Origin: Zingiber officinale
Taxonomy: Eukaryota; Streptophyta; Magnoliopsida; Zingiberales; Zingiberaceae
Reading direction: 5' to 3'
DNA: 64,000 nt
Assembly (NCBI RefSeq): GCF_018446385.1
Contig: NC_055989.1
Coordinates: 135,559,004 to 135,623,003, forward strand
This document shows positions 34,677 through 45,287 of this stretch, piece by piece. Made by a program: the position numbers and the translations under genes. A model generated the notes under the pieces. That model made no database searches and was not told the DNA's origin. It saw only the letters and a program-made list of their open reading frames with translations. Positions within the stretch are counted from its first letter, which is position 1; the number at the start of each line of letters is the position of its first letter.

Positions 34677-36449
34677 ATGCGCTCGCTGCTTCCCAAATTC
34701 CCGTCCCTCTTTCTCAGATTCAAATCCCATGCCTCGAATCCAAACCCTAACTTCTCCCTCAAACCTCCGCTTCTCTTCTCCGTCAACCTTTCCACCCCTC
34801 GCCACCTCCGTCAATGCCTCGCCCACGCTTTCGCCGCCGGAGTCCTCGGCAGCACTCACCTCCATCTTTGGAACTCTCTCCTCCACTCCCTCTCCCGCAG
34901 CCCCAACCTCGACGTCGCCGTGCCTCTCTTCCATCTTCTGCGAGCAGCCGACCTCCCAGTCGATGACTACACCTTCACCGCCGTTCTCAAAGCCCTCGCC
35001 TCCCTCGCCCTCCTTCGAGAGGGCGAAAACATTCATTCTTTGTCTCTGAAACTTGGTTTCGAACGCCACACCTTCGTTCTCAACTCACTGATCCATATGT
35101 ACTTTGCCTGCGGCTTCAACACCAGCGCAAGGCTGGTTTTTGACTCGGCTGATGATTCCACCCGAGACGTGGTGTCTTGGAATAGTCTGATCTCGGGGTA
35201 CTTGCAGAGCGGCATGTGCCGTGAAGGTTTGATGGTCTTTAGGAGTATGGTAAGTAAATCAATTGCTATGGATGCAGTTACTCCAGTTAGTGCTTTGATT
35301 GGCTGTGGGAAGATTGGAGCAATTGGCCCTGGAAGGCAGATTCATAATTTGATTGTCCTATATGGTTTTGATCTGAACTGCTATTTGGGCTCGTCATTGG
35401 TCAACATGTATGCAAGGTGTGGTTACGTGGAGGATGCTCGCAAGTTGTTTGATCGAATTCCTGAAAAGAATGTTGTTTGTTGGACTTCGATAATTTCAGG
35501 GTGCGTCCAGTCAGGCCAGTTCAGGGAGTCAATTGAGTTATTCAGAAATATGCAGATTGAGGGAGTGAGAGCGGATGATCCTACATTAGCTTCTGTTCTT
35601 TCTTCATGTGCAGAATTGGGTGCGCTTGCACAGGGAAGATATATCCACAAGTACTGTGATGTGAACAATATAGGGAAGCTCCTTTCAGTGAAGAATGCTC
35701 TAATTGACATGTATTCAAAATGTGGGGACATTCAGAGAGCTTTACAAGTTTTTCAAGGAATAGTTCAGAGAGATGTAATTTCATGGACAGTGATGATATC
35801 TGGTCTTGCAATCAATGGATATTCACAAGAGGCATTGGATTTGTTCTCAAGGATGGAACTCTCGGATGGCATTATGCCAAATGAAATAACATTCCTTGGT
35901 GTTTTAACTGCTTGTAACCATGGAGGATTGGTTGACAAAGGATACCATTACTTTAGACAAATGGTAGATCACTATGGACTCATTCCTCAAATTGAGCATT
36001 ATGGGTCTATGGTTGATCTTTTAGGGCGTGCTAACCTTTTGGAGAAAGCATACGAGTTCATTATGAAAATGCCAATTCGACCTGATGTAGTAATTTGGCG
36101 ATCATTGCTTTTTGCTTGCCGAGCTAATGGGAACGTTGATATGGCAGAATATGCCGCAGAAAGAATTGTGGAACTTGAACCGAGGAAGTGTGGGGTACAT
36201 GTTTTGCTCTCAAATGTATATGCTGTTTCATCAAGATGGAGTGATGTGAAGAGGGTTAGGGGAGCTATGTTGGATTGGAATATACAAAAGTTGCCTGGAT
36301 TCTCCTCCGTCGAATTGAATGGAGTAGTGCATGAGTTTTTAGCTACAGACAAATCACATCATGATTCAGGTATCATTTATGAGTTGCTTTGGATGGTCAA
36401 TAGACACATATTATCAGAAGCATATAATGAGTCTTGTTATCTGATATAG
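34677..36449 (+). CDS. E-subgroup PLS-class pentatricopeptide repeat protein, intronless
   Basis: 590 codons, complete. The N-terminus (MRSLLPKFPSLFLRFKSHAS) is rich in Arg, Ser and Phe and poor in acidic residues, so an organelle transit peptide is likely. From about residue 60 there are repeated PPR motifs of P, L and S type: DVVSWNSLISGYLQSG, NVVCWTSIISGCVQSG, ALIDMYSKCGDIQRALQVF, DVISWTVMISGLAINGYSQE. From about residue 488 come the E motifs (AAERIVELEPRKCGVHVLLS, then KLPGFSSVELNGVVHEFL). No DYW deaminase domain follows. Family knowledge: such proteins bind one strand of organelle RNA and guide C-to-U editing, needing a separate DYW partner. Target RNA and organelle are not decidable here. 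The first ~350 bp are very GC-rich and the rest AT-rich. The 175-codon antisense ORF at 34542-35069 is a shadow. Confidence 0.95.
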   Translation: MRSLLPKFPSLFLRFKSHASNPNPNFSLKPPLLFSVNLSTPRHLRQCLAHAFAAGVLGSTHLHLWNSLLHSLSRSPNLDVAVPLFHLLRAADLPVDDYTFTAVLKALASLALLREGENIHSLSLKLGFERHTFVLNSLIHMYFACGFNTSARLVFDSADDSTRDVVSWNSLISGYLQSGMCREGLMVFRSMVSKSIAMDAVTPVSALIGCGKIGAIGPGRQIHNLIVLYGFDLNCYLGSSLVNMYARCGYVEDARKLFDRIPEKNVVCWTSIISGCVQSGQFRESIELFRNMQIEGVRADDPTLASVLSSCAELGALAQGRYIHKYCDVNNIGKLLSVKNALIDMYSKCGDIQRALQVFQGIVQRDVISWTVMISGLAINGYSQEALDLFSRMELSDGIMPNEITFLGVLTACNHGGLVDKGYHYFRQMVDHYGLIPQIEHYGSMVDLLGRANLLEKAYEFIMKMPIRPDVVIWRSLLFACRANGNVDMAEYAAERIVELEPRKCGVHVLLSNVYAVSSRWSDVKRVRGAMLDWNIQKLPGFSSVELNGVVHEFLATDKSHHDSGIIYELLWMVNRHILSEAYNESCYLI

Positions 36450-37726
36450 ATGCCAACATAATTCAAGATTTGTCAAAAGAAATGGATTTCCTACCATTGC
36501 TTCAGCTTAGCTAGGAAGTAGGTGCATACCATACAAATGTTGTATTGCCTCTTTAATGTTTCAAACATGGCTAAGGCTTGGATCTATCCTTTATGCTCTA
36601 ACTAATCCTGATTGGATCCAATTTTGCACCCAAACCATGCCTCTATGCTTGTACCCTTCCACTCTAGTTCTTATAAACATGACATGGTAGCTTTCTCTTT
36701 TTTCCAAACAACATAAGAACTGCATCCGTCAGCCAACTTGCTTTAATCAAATGTTTCCACTCAGTATCAAACAAATCGTACAATGAAGTGTTCAAAGTTT
36801 GGATTGGGATGATAGGATTGCATAGTGGCAGATGAAATTTAGTTATAGGATCTTTGACATTTGTGACTCACAGCAAGAGGATCGAAAGTGAAAGCTACTT
36901 GAGGGGGTGCAACATGCCTCGTTTGAGTTTAGACGATTTGCCACTTATTCACTTCCTCTTCCTCCAGCCCATTTCAACTAATGACCTCTTTAATAAGCCT
37001 CAACCAGGGATGAACATACTCAACAACCCACACTCTTGCCCCCTCATAGGTTAAGGAGGATTATTGTGACCAAGCCTCCAGAGTTTCCAATGTCAAAGAC
37101 ACACATGCATGATAGAGATGAAGATCTACATAATAACATGGAAATCCTTGAAGCTGGGAAGAGGATCTACATAGACCAAAGCCTCTGGAGTTTCCTTGTC
37201 ATTCAAGCAGGGAGGTGGTCATCATGTTGTCATAACATAATGTGTGTGGAATGAGATTAGAACTCACTTATAGCTGAGACAGATACATTCTCTTACTTTT
37301 GTTTTGAGGGGTTGGTGATGCACGGGAGCAACAGCCTTGTTGCACCATCACTTGATGATCATGTGCAATTTTTAGATCCCCCAATTACGTAAAGGTAGAG
37401 GGAAATGTATTTATATTAGGAGATACTACTTGGTGTATGACGGGACTAGTGAGGTGACCAACTTCCCAAATGCTAACAAAATGTTGTAGGTGTCACTTGA
37501 TTGGAGTGGCCAGTCACCTTCTCTCTCCCAACCGTTTTGGCTCCCATTCCTTTCTGGAGTAGATGGCATCCATACTTCATTGCCATCTCACAAAAACAAT
37601 TCATCACCAAACCTGATTTCCATCTCGTAAACCTCCATAATTTATGGGCTTTGTAAGGTTTGACCAACAACCTCATCCCTATAGGCTCTTGAATGCAAGA
37701 CTGTTCCCTGCACGATGGTTCTACCC
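36450..37726. other. Intergenic region downstream of the PPR gene
   Basis: Contains only short ORFs (60-70 codons), with no recognisable protein family and no clear repeat. A polyadenylation signal cannot be fixed by eye. Confidence 0.5.
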
Positions 37727-37737
37727 ATCATTACTAG

Positions 37738-38261
37738 TATTCTAAAGTCGGCCTAGGCGGTCGCTAGGTGCTAGCCAGTCGTACCGAAAACATATTAGTC
37801 GGCCAGCCTTGGCGCATAGGCGGAAATAGGCGGCCCTAAACGTCGATTAATCAGTTGAATCAGCGCTGACTAATCGATCGAATCGTCTAGACGCCGTGGA
37901 AATAATGCAGGATTTTCATGATTTATTTTAGTTTGGGCTTTTAAATTTAAAGCCCAATTAAAAAAAATTGAAATGTAACCTTGAGTTTGTCTCTAGTGAT
38001 GATATTGAGTTTGTGTCCAATGAAGAACAAATTATTGAAAATTATGGAGAATAAGAAGTAGAATAAATTTATGATATTTTATTAGTTGTGTAATTTTGAA
38101 CTCATTTTAAATTTAATGTTGCTGTGTGGGAATTATAAAATATGATTTATTATGTAATTTATATTGATACCGTGGAATCTGTCTAGCGGCGACTAGTCTC
38201 CGCCTAGGCGCTAGGCACTGGTGTAGCGCCTGATTAGTGCTTAGTGAATTTTAGAACCTTG
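37738..38261. mobile_element. Small TIR element (MITE-like) with 11-bp target duplication
   Basis: Flanks ATCATTACTAG (37727-37737) and ATCATTGCTAG (38262-38272) differ at one base. Ends are weakly inverted: ATTCTAAAGTC at the left, GAATTTTAGAAC at the right. Sub-terminal GC-rich blocks with GGCCTAGGCGG and CGCCTAGGCGCTAGGC surround an AT-rich middle. No transposase. A 9-11-bp duplication fits Mutator-like elements best, but the ends are too weak to be sure. Confidence 0.65.
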
Positions 38262-38489
38262 ATCATTGCTAGATGATTTCATTTGCTAGGCTGGCTTTTT
38301 GATGATTGTTGACCTTGCAAGTGCACAAAGATTTAGACTTTGATGTCAACAAATTCCCTGAATTCGGATGTGGATGGTATTGATTGTTCTCATTCATCTT
38401 CAATATTGTCCTCTTTACTGATCTTCACTATCCCTTACTATTATTTTAAGCTTGACTGGCCATTTGTTAGGCTTGATAGCCATAATGAT

Positions 38490-38670
38490 GCCCTCAGGGC
38501 ATAACCGAGTTGGTCATTACACGGTAGATTTGTAGAAATGGGCAAGGGTTGATTCTCGGCGAAGCCGATGGAAATACCGTCCCATGTGATGACCTGATCA
38601 ATTTCTTAATTTATCTCTCTATAGACAGTTGTGGGATTGACTATGTGAGGTGTCCGAATCAACATATGTC

Positions 38671-38702
<32 letters not shown>

Positions 38703-38703
38703 A
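38490..38703 (+). mobile_element. Third SINE, tRNA-derived, with 28-T tail
   Basis: Box A-like TAACCGAGTTGGTCAT at 38502 and box B-like AGGGTTGATTCTCGG near 38545. A T run at 38671-38698 ends the unit. Flanks TTGATAGCCATAATGAT (38473-38489) and TTGATATCCACAATGAT (38704-38720) match at 15 of 17. It differs from the other two SINEs. Confidence 0.85.
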
Positions 38704-38720
38704 TTGATATCCACAATGAT

Positions 38721-39226
38721 TATTTGAGTTGTTTTTCTCTGTACCTCAGTTATTTGCGTTGTTGATGCTTACTTTTCAAGAAAATCGCTATTTACCAACT
38801 AAAGTGTTGGAATGTTGACAATCAACAATATGATCCAAGCGTCACCTGAGGGATGCCATCCAATTCAATGGAGTGGAAATTGTGTCTAGAAGAGACCAAG
38901 CTGCAAAAATCTCATAATCACAACTTATCATAGTCTTGGGGATCCTTCATTGATGCCTTTGAGGATATCCTTGTTGCATGTAAGAAGTGATATTCTCAGA
39001 GGTGGATCGAGAATCAAGGGTCGCCAATTAGGATGAGTAAAAGAATATATGTTCTACATTTCACCCTAAGACATGAATGTCTCAAATAATCTATTTAGTA
39101 CACGTTAGCAAGAACATAAAATAGCCTTACTAAATGAGCTCTCAAATACCTTTTCAAATTTGAAAGTGACTTCACCATTACCTTATTTCAATTAAAGCGT
39201 TTGAATTTCCATGTTAATCTTCGATA
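38721..39226. other. Intergenic, no feature recognised
   Basis: Mixed sequence without ORF or clear repeat. Confidence 0.4.
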
Positions 39227-39510
39227 ATGTTCTCGATCAGGGATGTTCTCGTAGAACATATGAGTCGTGGTGGGATGTTTCCATAGAGCATATGAGTCGT
39301 AATAGGGATATTTTCGATCAGGGATGTTCTTTTAGAGTATATGAGTCGTAGCGTGGATGTTCTCAATTGGAGATAGTCTCATAGAGCTCATGAGTCGTGA
39401 TAGGAATGTTTTTCGTTGAAATGTTCTCATAGAGTATATGAGTTGGAGATGTTCTCATAAAACATATGAGTTGTAGTGGGGATGTTCTTTCTTAGAGATG
39501 TTCTTATAGA
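39227..39510. repeat. Minisatellite of GATGTTCTC-ATAGA-CATATGAGTCGT units
   Basis: About six diverged copies of a ~49-bp unit made of a 33-bp part (GATGTTCTCATAGAGCATATGAGTCGTAG type) and a 16-bp part (GATGTTCTCGATCAGG type). The last copies are shortened. Confidence 0.85.
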
Positions 39511-40016
39511 GAACCTATTGACATGTTAGGCTTAGCTGGCTCTTCTACTGAGTTGACGTAGTGCTTCCTATATCATATTATCATCCGACATAAAATGCAT
39601 AGCTCTCTTATTCAGATTTTATCATTCTTTGCTTTTCCATCATTATTGCTTTTGTGTTGTCTGGCTGCCTTAAAAAATCCCGAGTTCAGCTATTCTTGTG
39701 TGGCATAAAGCAATGAAAGAAAGCCTATAATATATAATGTGGTGCTTCTATTGATTACATTTTGCATTTCTTGGAGATATTGAAATACATCTGCATAGCT
39801 AGGCCACTCTCAAGAACTGAAGAGGCTTATCATAGGAACTTGAAGATTGCACTAGATTCAGTTAATGAAGAGTATCATATTTTATGCTAGCGAGTAGTTG
39901 TTTATAGGGATGACAATTTCTTCATATATCCTACTCGAATAGAGGGGAGTATGAAGGAATTTTTTTAACCCGATTAAATAATATGATAATTAGGTATGAA
40001 TATTTGGATAATCAAG
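39511..40016. other. Intergenic, no feature recognised
   Basis: No coding content. The AT-rich last 100 bp resemble the style of 44840-45020. Confidence 0.4.
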
Positions 40017-40061
40017 TATAGAGATATGGTAGAATCCTACTTATATTTGATCCAAATACAC

Positions 40062-40105
<44 letters not shown>

Positions 40106-40142
40106 GGATCAAATATAAGTAGGATTCTACCCGATCTCTATA
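40017..40142. repeat. Foldback hairpin: 42-bp inverted arms around a (TA)n loop
   Basis: Left arm 40017-40058 and right arm 40101-40142 are reverse complements apart from about four mismatches (both contain TAGAATCCTACTTATATTTG or its complement). The loop is mainly TA repeats (40066-40102). Confidence 0.9.
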
Positions 40143-40649
40143 TATCAACTCTCAATTGATTTGGTGAAGTCCAAAATTAAGTTATGTTAATATTTTTTTT
40201 TTCTTTTCATATCGAAAATAATTTTAAGATTTATTAGTAATTTCAATTTCTCAACCTTTTCAAATCACAGACACATAACTTAATTTTAACTATTTGCATC
40301 GCTTCTTCTCGCCGTCTCAATCCCCATCGATTCTTCATCACTCTCTCCTCTCTCACTCTCCAAATTTTGTTACAACTTTCTCTTTATCCTTTTTTATATC
40401 ACAACACATCAATTCATCTATTTTAGCTCTTCTGCATATTGTGATATAAGACATTCTTATTACATAACTTAAGGTATAATTAATAATTTAATTTCTACTT
40501 TATTTTTGGATTAAGATTTTTATAGAATAAATCATACTAGCATTATATTACGTGCATTCATTTATTATATTACACACATAGTGCGTGTGCATGATGACTA
40601 GTATATATAGAATTTTAAAGTTGTGTATCTCACTATCGCAACTGAATTA
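40143..40649. other. AT-rich spacer
   Basis: No ORF and no defined repeat. Confidence 0.4.
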
Positions 40650-41545
40650 GTCAAGGTGTTGAAAGTGATCCGACTCACGGGAAGCCAGAATAATTTTCGG
40701 GCGCTCCAACTCACTCAGTCGAGTAACATAGTCATGAAAAAGAGATGAGCAACATATCAAAATTATATATCATGAAAGAGAGGTGAGCAACATATCAAAA
40801 CTATATATATTGATCCTGTTTGAAATATGTGAAGTGGTGCGTTGACTCCGATGAACGACGATCCTTGATGAAGATAGCCTCCTGAAGATCTAGAAGAACC
40901 TCTCCACGAGCCTACGCACAGTGAGATAAATCAACAAAGCGTTAGTGACCTAAGATCGGAGTGGGGATCTCTGGCTAGGCCCTTCGACGCTCAAGTTAAT
41001 TTCTCTCTCAAGGGTGGAAGAAGAAGAAGAACAGTAACTGAAGTACTTTGAAACAAAGTTTAGATGCTAGAACTTGCGTACCTTGCCAACGAAGAAGATC
41101 TCCCTTTTTATACTACCTCATGTAACATCTGTAGTCATGAAGTGGTCCCCGGTTTGTTAGAGTTTATTAGGAGATGAAGTCAGTCATCTCCTAAGCTTTG
41201 TACAATAATTTTTTTAAAGAATTTTTTTGTATCCCAGATGTACCTCTTTTGTTATTTGTGACATCATTATAATTGAAGAAGCTTTTAGAAGATATTTCCC
41301 GTCAAGTTTGCCAGGCTGTCATACTTATATACTTCTGTTAAACATGTCTCGATCGATCGTTCAAGCCGGTCGTGTATATATTAAGAATACCTTCTGCTAA
41401 GCATGTTTCGGTCGAGAATGTTTATGAACTTTATAAGGCTGAGTGCCCTTACGCTCGGTAGGATTCTGTCCGATCGAGCATATATACACACAGTGGTGCT
41501 TGCTAGGCTTTCAATCGGCCCGTGATATACTAAAAGTTTCCATAA
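40650..41545 (-). repeat. Gypsy-like LTR fragment (family G), minus strand
   Basis: Shares blocks with 50660-52330: CCGATGAACGACGATCC-like start, GACCCTTCGACGCTCAAGT, AGAAGAACAGTA, and CTTTTTATAC (reverse TATA box at about 41111). It ends in the CCGGTCGTGTA/TTTCGGTCGAG repeat style. A 38-bp tandem pair lies at 40733-40807. The assignment to gypsy is tentative. Confidence 0.55.
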
Positions 41546-42339
41546 AGTTGAATGCCTTTACTCTTGATTGGGTTTTGCATTTAGATAAAAAAGTAAAAGA
41601 AGATAAAACTTATTTACTAGCAGCAACTTCTTCCAACAATACTAGCCTAACAAGACATGATACAGATCTTCTTTCTGTACCACTTCGACCACTTCAATAT
41701 CAGTCATTAGAACTACCACAGGGTCATAAGAAGAAAGATAATCTCTTCTCACTGAAAGCCCTTCCAGAAGACATCATTTTATATCTCCGCACATTAGGAG
41801 ATACTTCTTCATATAAAACTTTCTTAGAACTCTTAGATGCTTTAAATTGATTTTATCAAAATCCTACTCCAGGGATAATGATTACTTGTACTGAAGAATA
41901 CTCTGAAAAAACTCCCTATACAAAAACTTTTCCTCAATGTTCGAAAGGTGAACCTACAAACTTGGGTTGTACCTGCCAACTTTTGTATTCTATCCGTCAA
42001 GCTAATTTACATCTGGAAAAGTTCCAAACGAAAAATTACAGAGGAAGACTTATTACTCCAGAATCACTTATGACTTATGACCTTTTACATCAAGTATGGA
42101 TCCAAGACTTAGACTCAATACCCTTATTACCAAGTATACTTGGAAGATGCATCCAACACTTGCTTGAAGAAAAAGAAACTGTGATTGTAGCTACTTTTGA
42201 CAGTACGCCTCCTGAATGGCTCCCTACTCAAACTGAACTAGCCAGACATGTAATTAAACTTGATGTGCATGGACATAATGTGCAAGTACTTCCTTTTGAA
42301 GACTATCTCTCTCATCCAGATAAGAATGACTTTCTCTGA
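41545..42339 (+). pseudogene. Putative pararetrovirus-derived ORF relic, broken by one stop
   Basis: Two open stretches (to 41850 and from 41878) are in the same frame, separated by a TGA at 41848-41850. I do not recognise the product. It is placed with the endogenous pararetrovirus because it lies just upstream, in the same orientation, of a caulimovirus-like promoter, TATA box and primer-binding site. A different frame continues at 42432-42665, implying a frameshift. It could instead be another element's protein; no motif decides. Confidence 0.5.
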
Positions 42340-42755
42340 AGTCGTTAGCAAAACAATTAAAACATTAGAGGACTTCTCTCCATGGAAGCTCCTGGTTATG
42401 AGATACATATCAAGATCCAAATGAATATAATTTGGCCGAAGAAACCTTCACAGAAAAAATATACTGGCCAAAATTATGTGGGACAGTACATTTCTCGTTC
42501 TCCTATATGATTCAACATCAAAACTTATGCCAATTTTATCACAAGAAGAATTTGGCATGGTTAGAAAATAAAAAAACTACGCCTTTCGTAACCTCTACTT
42601 CCATGATACCACCATCAATGGGCGCACTAGAAGAAACAAACTTAATCAATATGATGGAAATCTGACACCTGACGGAAGCAATGATGTCAGCAACCACTTA
42701 CTGCCTTCATGATAGATGCAATGACATCAACAACTTAATAACGTAAGCCCTGAGC

Positions 42756-42822
42756 TCATATAACACCAGAAGAGGCAGACCTTATCTGTCACCTCTCTCT
42801 TTTAGCTCCTTCTCTTCTCTAC
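42756..42822 (+). promoter_or_regulatory. First copy of the duplicated pararetrovirus-like promoter segment
   Basis: Matches 43638-43702 (AACACCAGAAG-GG-AGAC-TTATCTG and CTCTCTCTT). CTGACGGAAGCAATGATGTCAG, 80 bp upstream, contains TGACG/TGATGTCA-like elements resembling as-1 sites. This copy lacks the TATA box because the inverted RT fragment begins at about 42824. Confidence 0.55.
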
Positions 42823-43560
42823 AGGTCTAAATATGTCATCCATTTTTCTTTGAAAGACTTGAGGGGCTACCTTTAATCCAAATGGTATGGCTAACCATTC
42901 ACAATGTCTTTCAGGGCCGGAAAAAGTTGCCCAAGGAATTGATTCTGGATGTATTTTCACTTGCCAAGACATTGATTTCATGTCAAATTTTGAGTACCAT
43001 TTAGATTTTTGGATTTTATTGATCAATTGATCTTTATCTGAGATTTTATACTCATCTTCATGACAATTATCATTTAGTCTTTTATAGTTAAAAATCATTC
43101 TAGATTGTCCTCTTTTCTGCTCAGCTCCTTTGTTTACTATAAATGCAGGACTTCTATGTCTAGAATTTGATCTTTGTATAACTTTTAATGTCAGCAGTTG
43201 AGTAATATGTATTTTGCATTCTTCTATTTCCCAATTGGAGTATTTCAAGTCTTGTGCTTTAATGGTTAAGTCAAGATTAATGATATTTAATTTATAGTAG
43301 ACTTTGTTTTTTTCTTAATATTTAGTAGGATTTTCTCTAAGAATTTTTATTTTTTTTAGTCTAGAAATGATAACATCTAATGTGTCTTTTGTATTAATTA
43401 AACTATTTAGATATGACGGTGTAAAACAATCCTGATAATAATTATCTAGTTCAGAGGTAAAATCAAAAACGTCTATATCTTCTTCAGGGCTCCAAGAGCA
43501 AAGTATTTCTAGTTTTCCTACAGGGAAAGCGTAACCTTTGGTTTTAATTTGAGTTGACCA
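42802..43560 (-). pseudogene. Endogenous pararetrovirus (Caulimoviridae-like) reverse transcriptase fragment, inverted
   Basis: The open part (43248-42802, 148 codons) carries the N-terminal half of a reverse transcriptase of the pararetrovirus type: the SRHRSPAFIV and MIFNYKRLNDN blocks, SKFDMKS, then the IPFGLKVAPQVFQRKMD block. It stops before the YxDD catalytic motif, so no active enzyme is possible. Upstream on the minus strand (43249-43560) is broken sequence consistent with the protease-RT linker. Its direction is opposite to the neighbouring relic ORFs and promoter, showing rearrangement. Caulimoviridae RTs resemble gypsy RTs; the block wording fits the former better. Confidence 0.75.
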
Positions 43561-43637
43561 AATACTGAGAAAGAAAAGCTAGGTTTACAAGGACAAGGGG
43601 AAGAAGAAGTGGGATTGCAGCATTCAGCAGGAGGGGT

Positions 43638-43715
43638 GCATACAACACCAGAAGCGGTAGACTTTATCTGCCTCCTCTCTCTTCTATCTCCTCTTCTCTA
43701 CTATAAATATAAAGC
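43638..43715 (+). promoter_or_regulatory. Second promoter copy with TATA box
   Basis: Continues past the shared segment into CTATAAATATAAAG (TATA at 43702-43709) and TTTGCACAACAAGAGG, like the 35S-type promoter and start region of caulimoviruses. An A18-like run follows at 43739-43757. Confidence 0.6.
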
Positions 43716-44329
43716 CTCTTTGCACAACAAGAGGTATCAAAAAAAAAAAAAAAAAATCCAAGAGCTTGCACTTGCCCCTCTCAGCTACTCTTTCTTTCTT
43801 GGTTTGTAGTTTGTACTCCCTACATAAACTTTGTAAGTATAGTTAGTTTGCATCATAAGTTTGTATTATCAGCTTTTCTGTAAGCTAGTGTAAACTTTTA
43901 TGGCTGAGTAAATCTTTGCTTCTAAGCCTCAGGGTTTGGTTTAGTTGTTCTTAGATCAATAGTCCTCAGTCTTTATTGGCATCTCATCAGATCCGTAACT
44001 AGTTAAGAGAGAAGACAGAACTATATATCCTTGGTTTTGTAAATCCTGTGCTGGCTAAGTAAGACAAAAATAACTTGAAGGCTAAAGTAAGACCTGAAGA
44101 AGCTGGGGTAAGAAACCAAGAATTATATAAAAGTTCTAGAGGTTCTCTACTAAGTGAGGCTCATTGGTGTGATCTAGGAAGACTAAACCACTACCTAAAG
44201 GCTTAGAACTTACAACTATCTAAAGGCTTAGAACCTACAACTAACTATGACCCTACAACCAGCTTAAAAAAAAAAAAAACAATTTGAAGAACAATTTGGT
44301 ATAAGAGCCAACGACTTGGTTACCTGTAT
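43716..44329 (+). other. Leader-like region with tRNA-Met primer-binding site
   Basis: About 600 bp without an ORF, ending in TGGTATAAGAGCC (44297-44309), one base off the TGGTATCAGAGC primer site used by plant pararetroviruses. A long leader between TATA box and primer site is the caulimovirus arrangement. Confidence 0.55.
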
Positions 44330-44539
44330 ATGTGTACAAGTTCTACAACATCTAGACAACTTGAGTATCTTGATCTTGCCCTACAACCTAGGCATATAGT
44401 AACTTTAGATCATAACAAACACACTTGTTATATAAGAAATAAACAACTTGGTCATCTTTTACATTCTGAGCAATCACACTTAACCACGATAATTGATCTG
44501 CTGTTAAATCATGCTCTCTCTTTGGAAACTCAATATTAA
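44330..44539 (+). pseudogene. Short ORF after the primer-binding site, truncated
   Basis: 69 codons, then cut by a (TA)n tract at 44550. It could be the start of the first viral ORF; nothing in it is recognisable. Confidence 0.3.
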
Positions 44540-44549
44540 ACCCTAGCGT

Positions 44550-45025
44550 GTATATATATATATATATATATATAATGTCTGATCACATGCTCGACTGAGT
44601 ATGCATGATGCTCAAATGTTTTTGAGAGCCACGGACAAAAATCGAGCACTATATATATATATATATATAAAAGTTTGTTTAAAACTCACTAATTATTTTT
44701 TATTAATGTTTAATTTATTTTATTGAATATGATTAAATTAGGAATATGTTGTAGATGTTTAAACTATTTTTTTTAATTATATATTTTTTTGGATATGATA
44801 TTAATTCTAATTTATATTTGTTGAATGATAGTAATTGATGAAATACAAAAAATTATTATATCTAATTCTTTGATGAGTATAAGTATGAGGATGAATATCC
44901 GATATGAAATGAGAATGAGAATTAAAAATTTGATGAGAATAGAGATGAATATAATAAATGAGAATTGGAACAAAAGATATAAAATCTAATTTAAATTTGA
45001 TCCATTGTCGACTCTAGTTTTGATT
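44550..45025. other. AT-rich region with two TA microsatellites
   Basis: (TA)n at 44550-44574 and 44650-44669, then low-complexity sequence with GATGAGAATAG-like words. Confidence 0.6.
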
Positions 45026-45287
45026 CAAATATAATGATGTTCAACTCTTGCTCCCTTTTGATTTTTTTCAAATATAATGATGGGACCCTGACTTTGCATG
45101 TATGATGGAAGTAAACCATCCCTTATTATTTCTTTAAACAATGCTCAGGCGTCTTACAAATATAATGATGTTCAACTCTTGCTCCCTTTTGATTTTTTTC
45201 AAATATAATGATGGGACCCTGACTTTGCATGTATGATGGAAGTAAACCATCCCTTATTATTTCTTTAAACAATGCTCATGCGCCCCT
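45026..45287. repeat. Recent 131-bp tandem duplication
   Basis: CAAATATAATGATGTTC starts both units (45026 and 45157). The units are identical by eye until their last ~12 bases (GCTCAGGCGTCTTA versus GCTCATGCGCCCCT). Confidence 0.95.

Noticed and set aside
34542..35069. 175-codon minus-strand ORF
   Set aside because: Entirely antisense to the GC-rich 5' end of the PPR gene; composition-driven shadow with no motif.
36854..37676. Several 60-70-codon ORFs downstream of the PPR gene
   Set aside because: Short, on both strands, no motif, consistent with chance.
39227..39510. Regular repeats suggesting a CRISPR array
   Set aside because: No conserved repeat with unique spacers; units are diverged tandem copies, and the genome is a plant.
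41545..44545. Potentially functional integrated virus
   Set aside because: RT lacks its catalytic region, frames are broken, the segment order is rearranged and most of a genome is absent.
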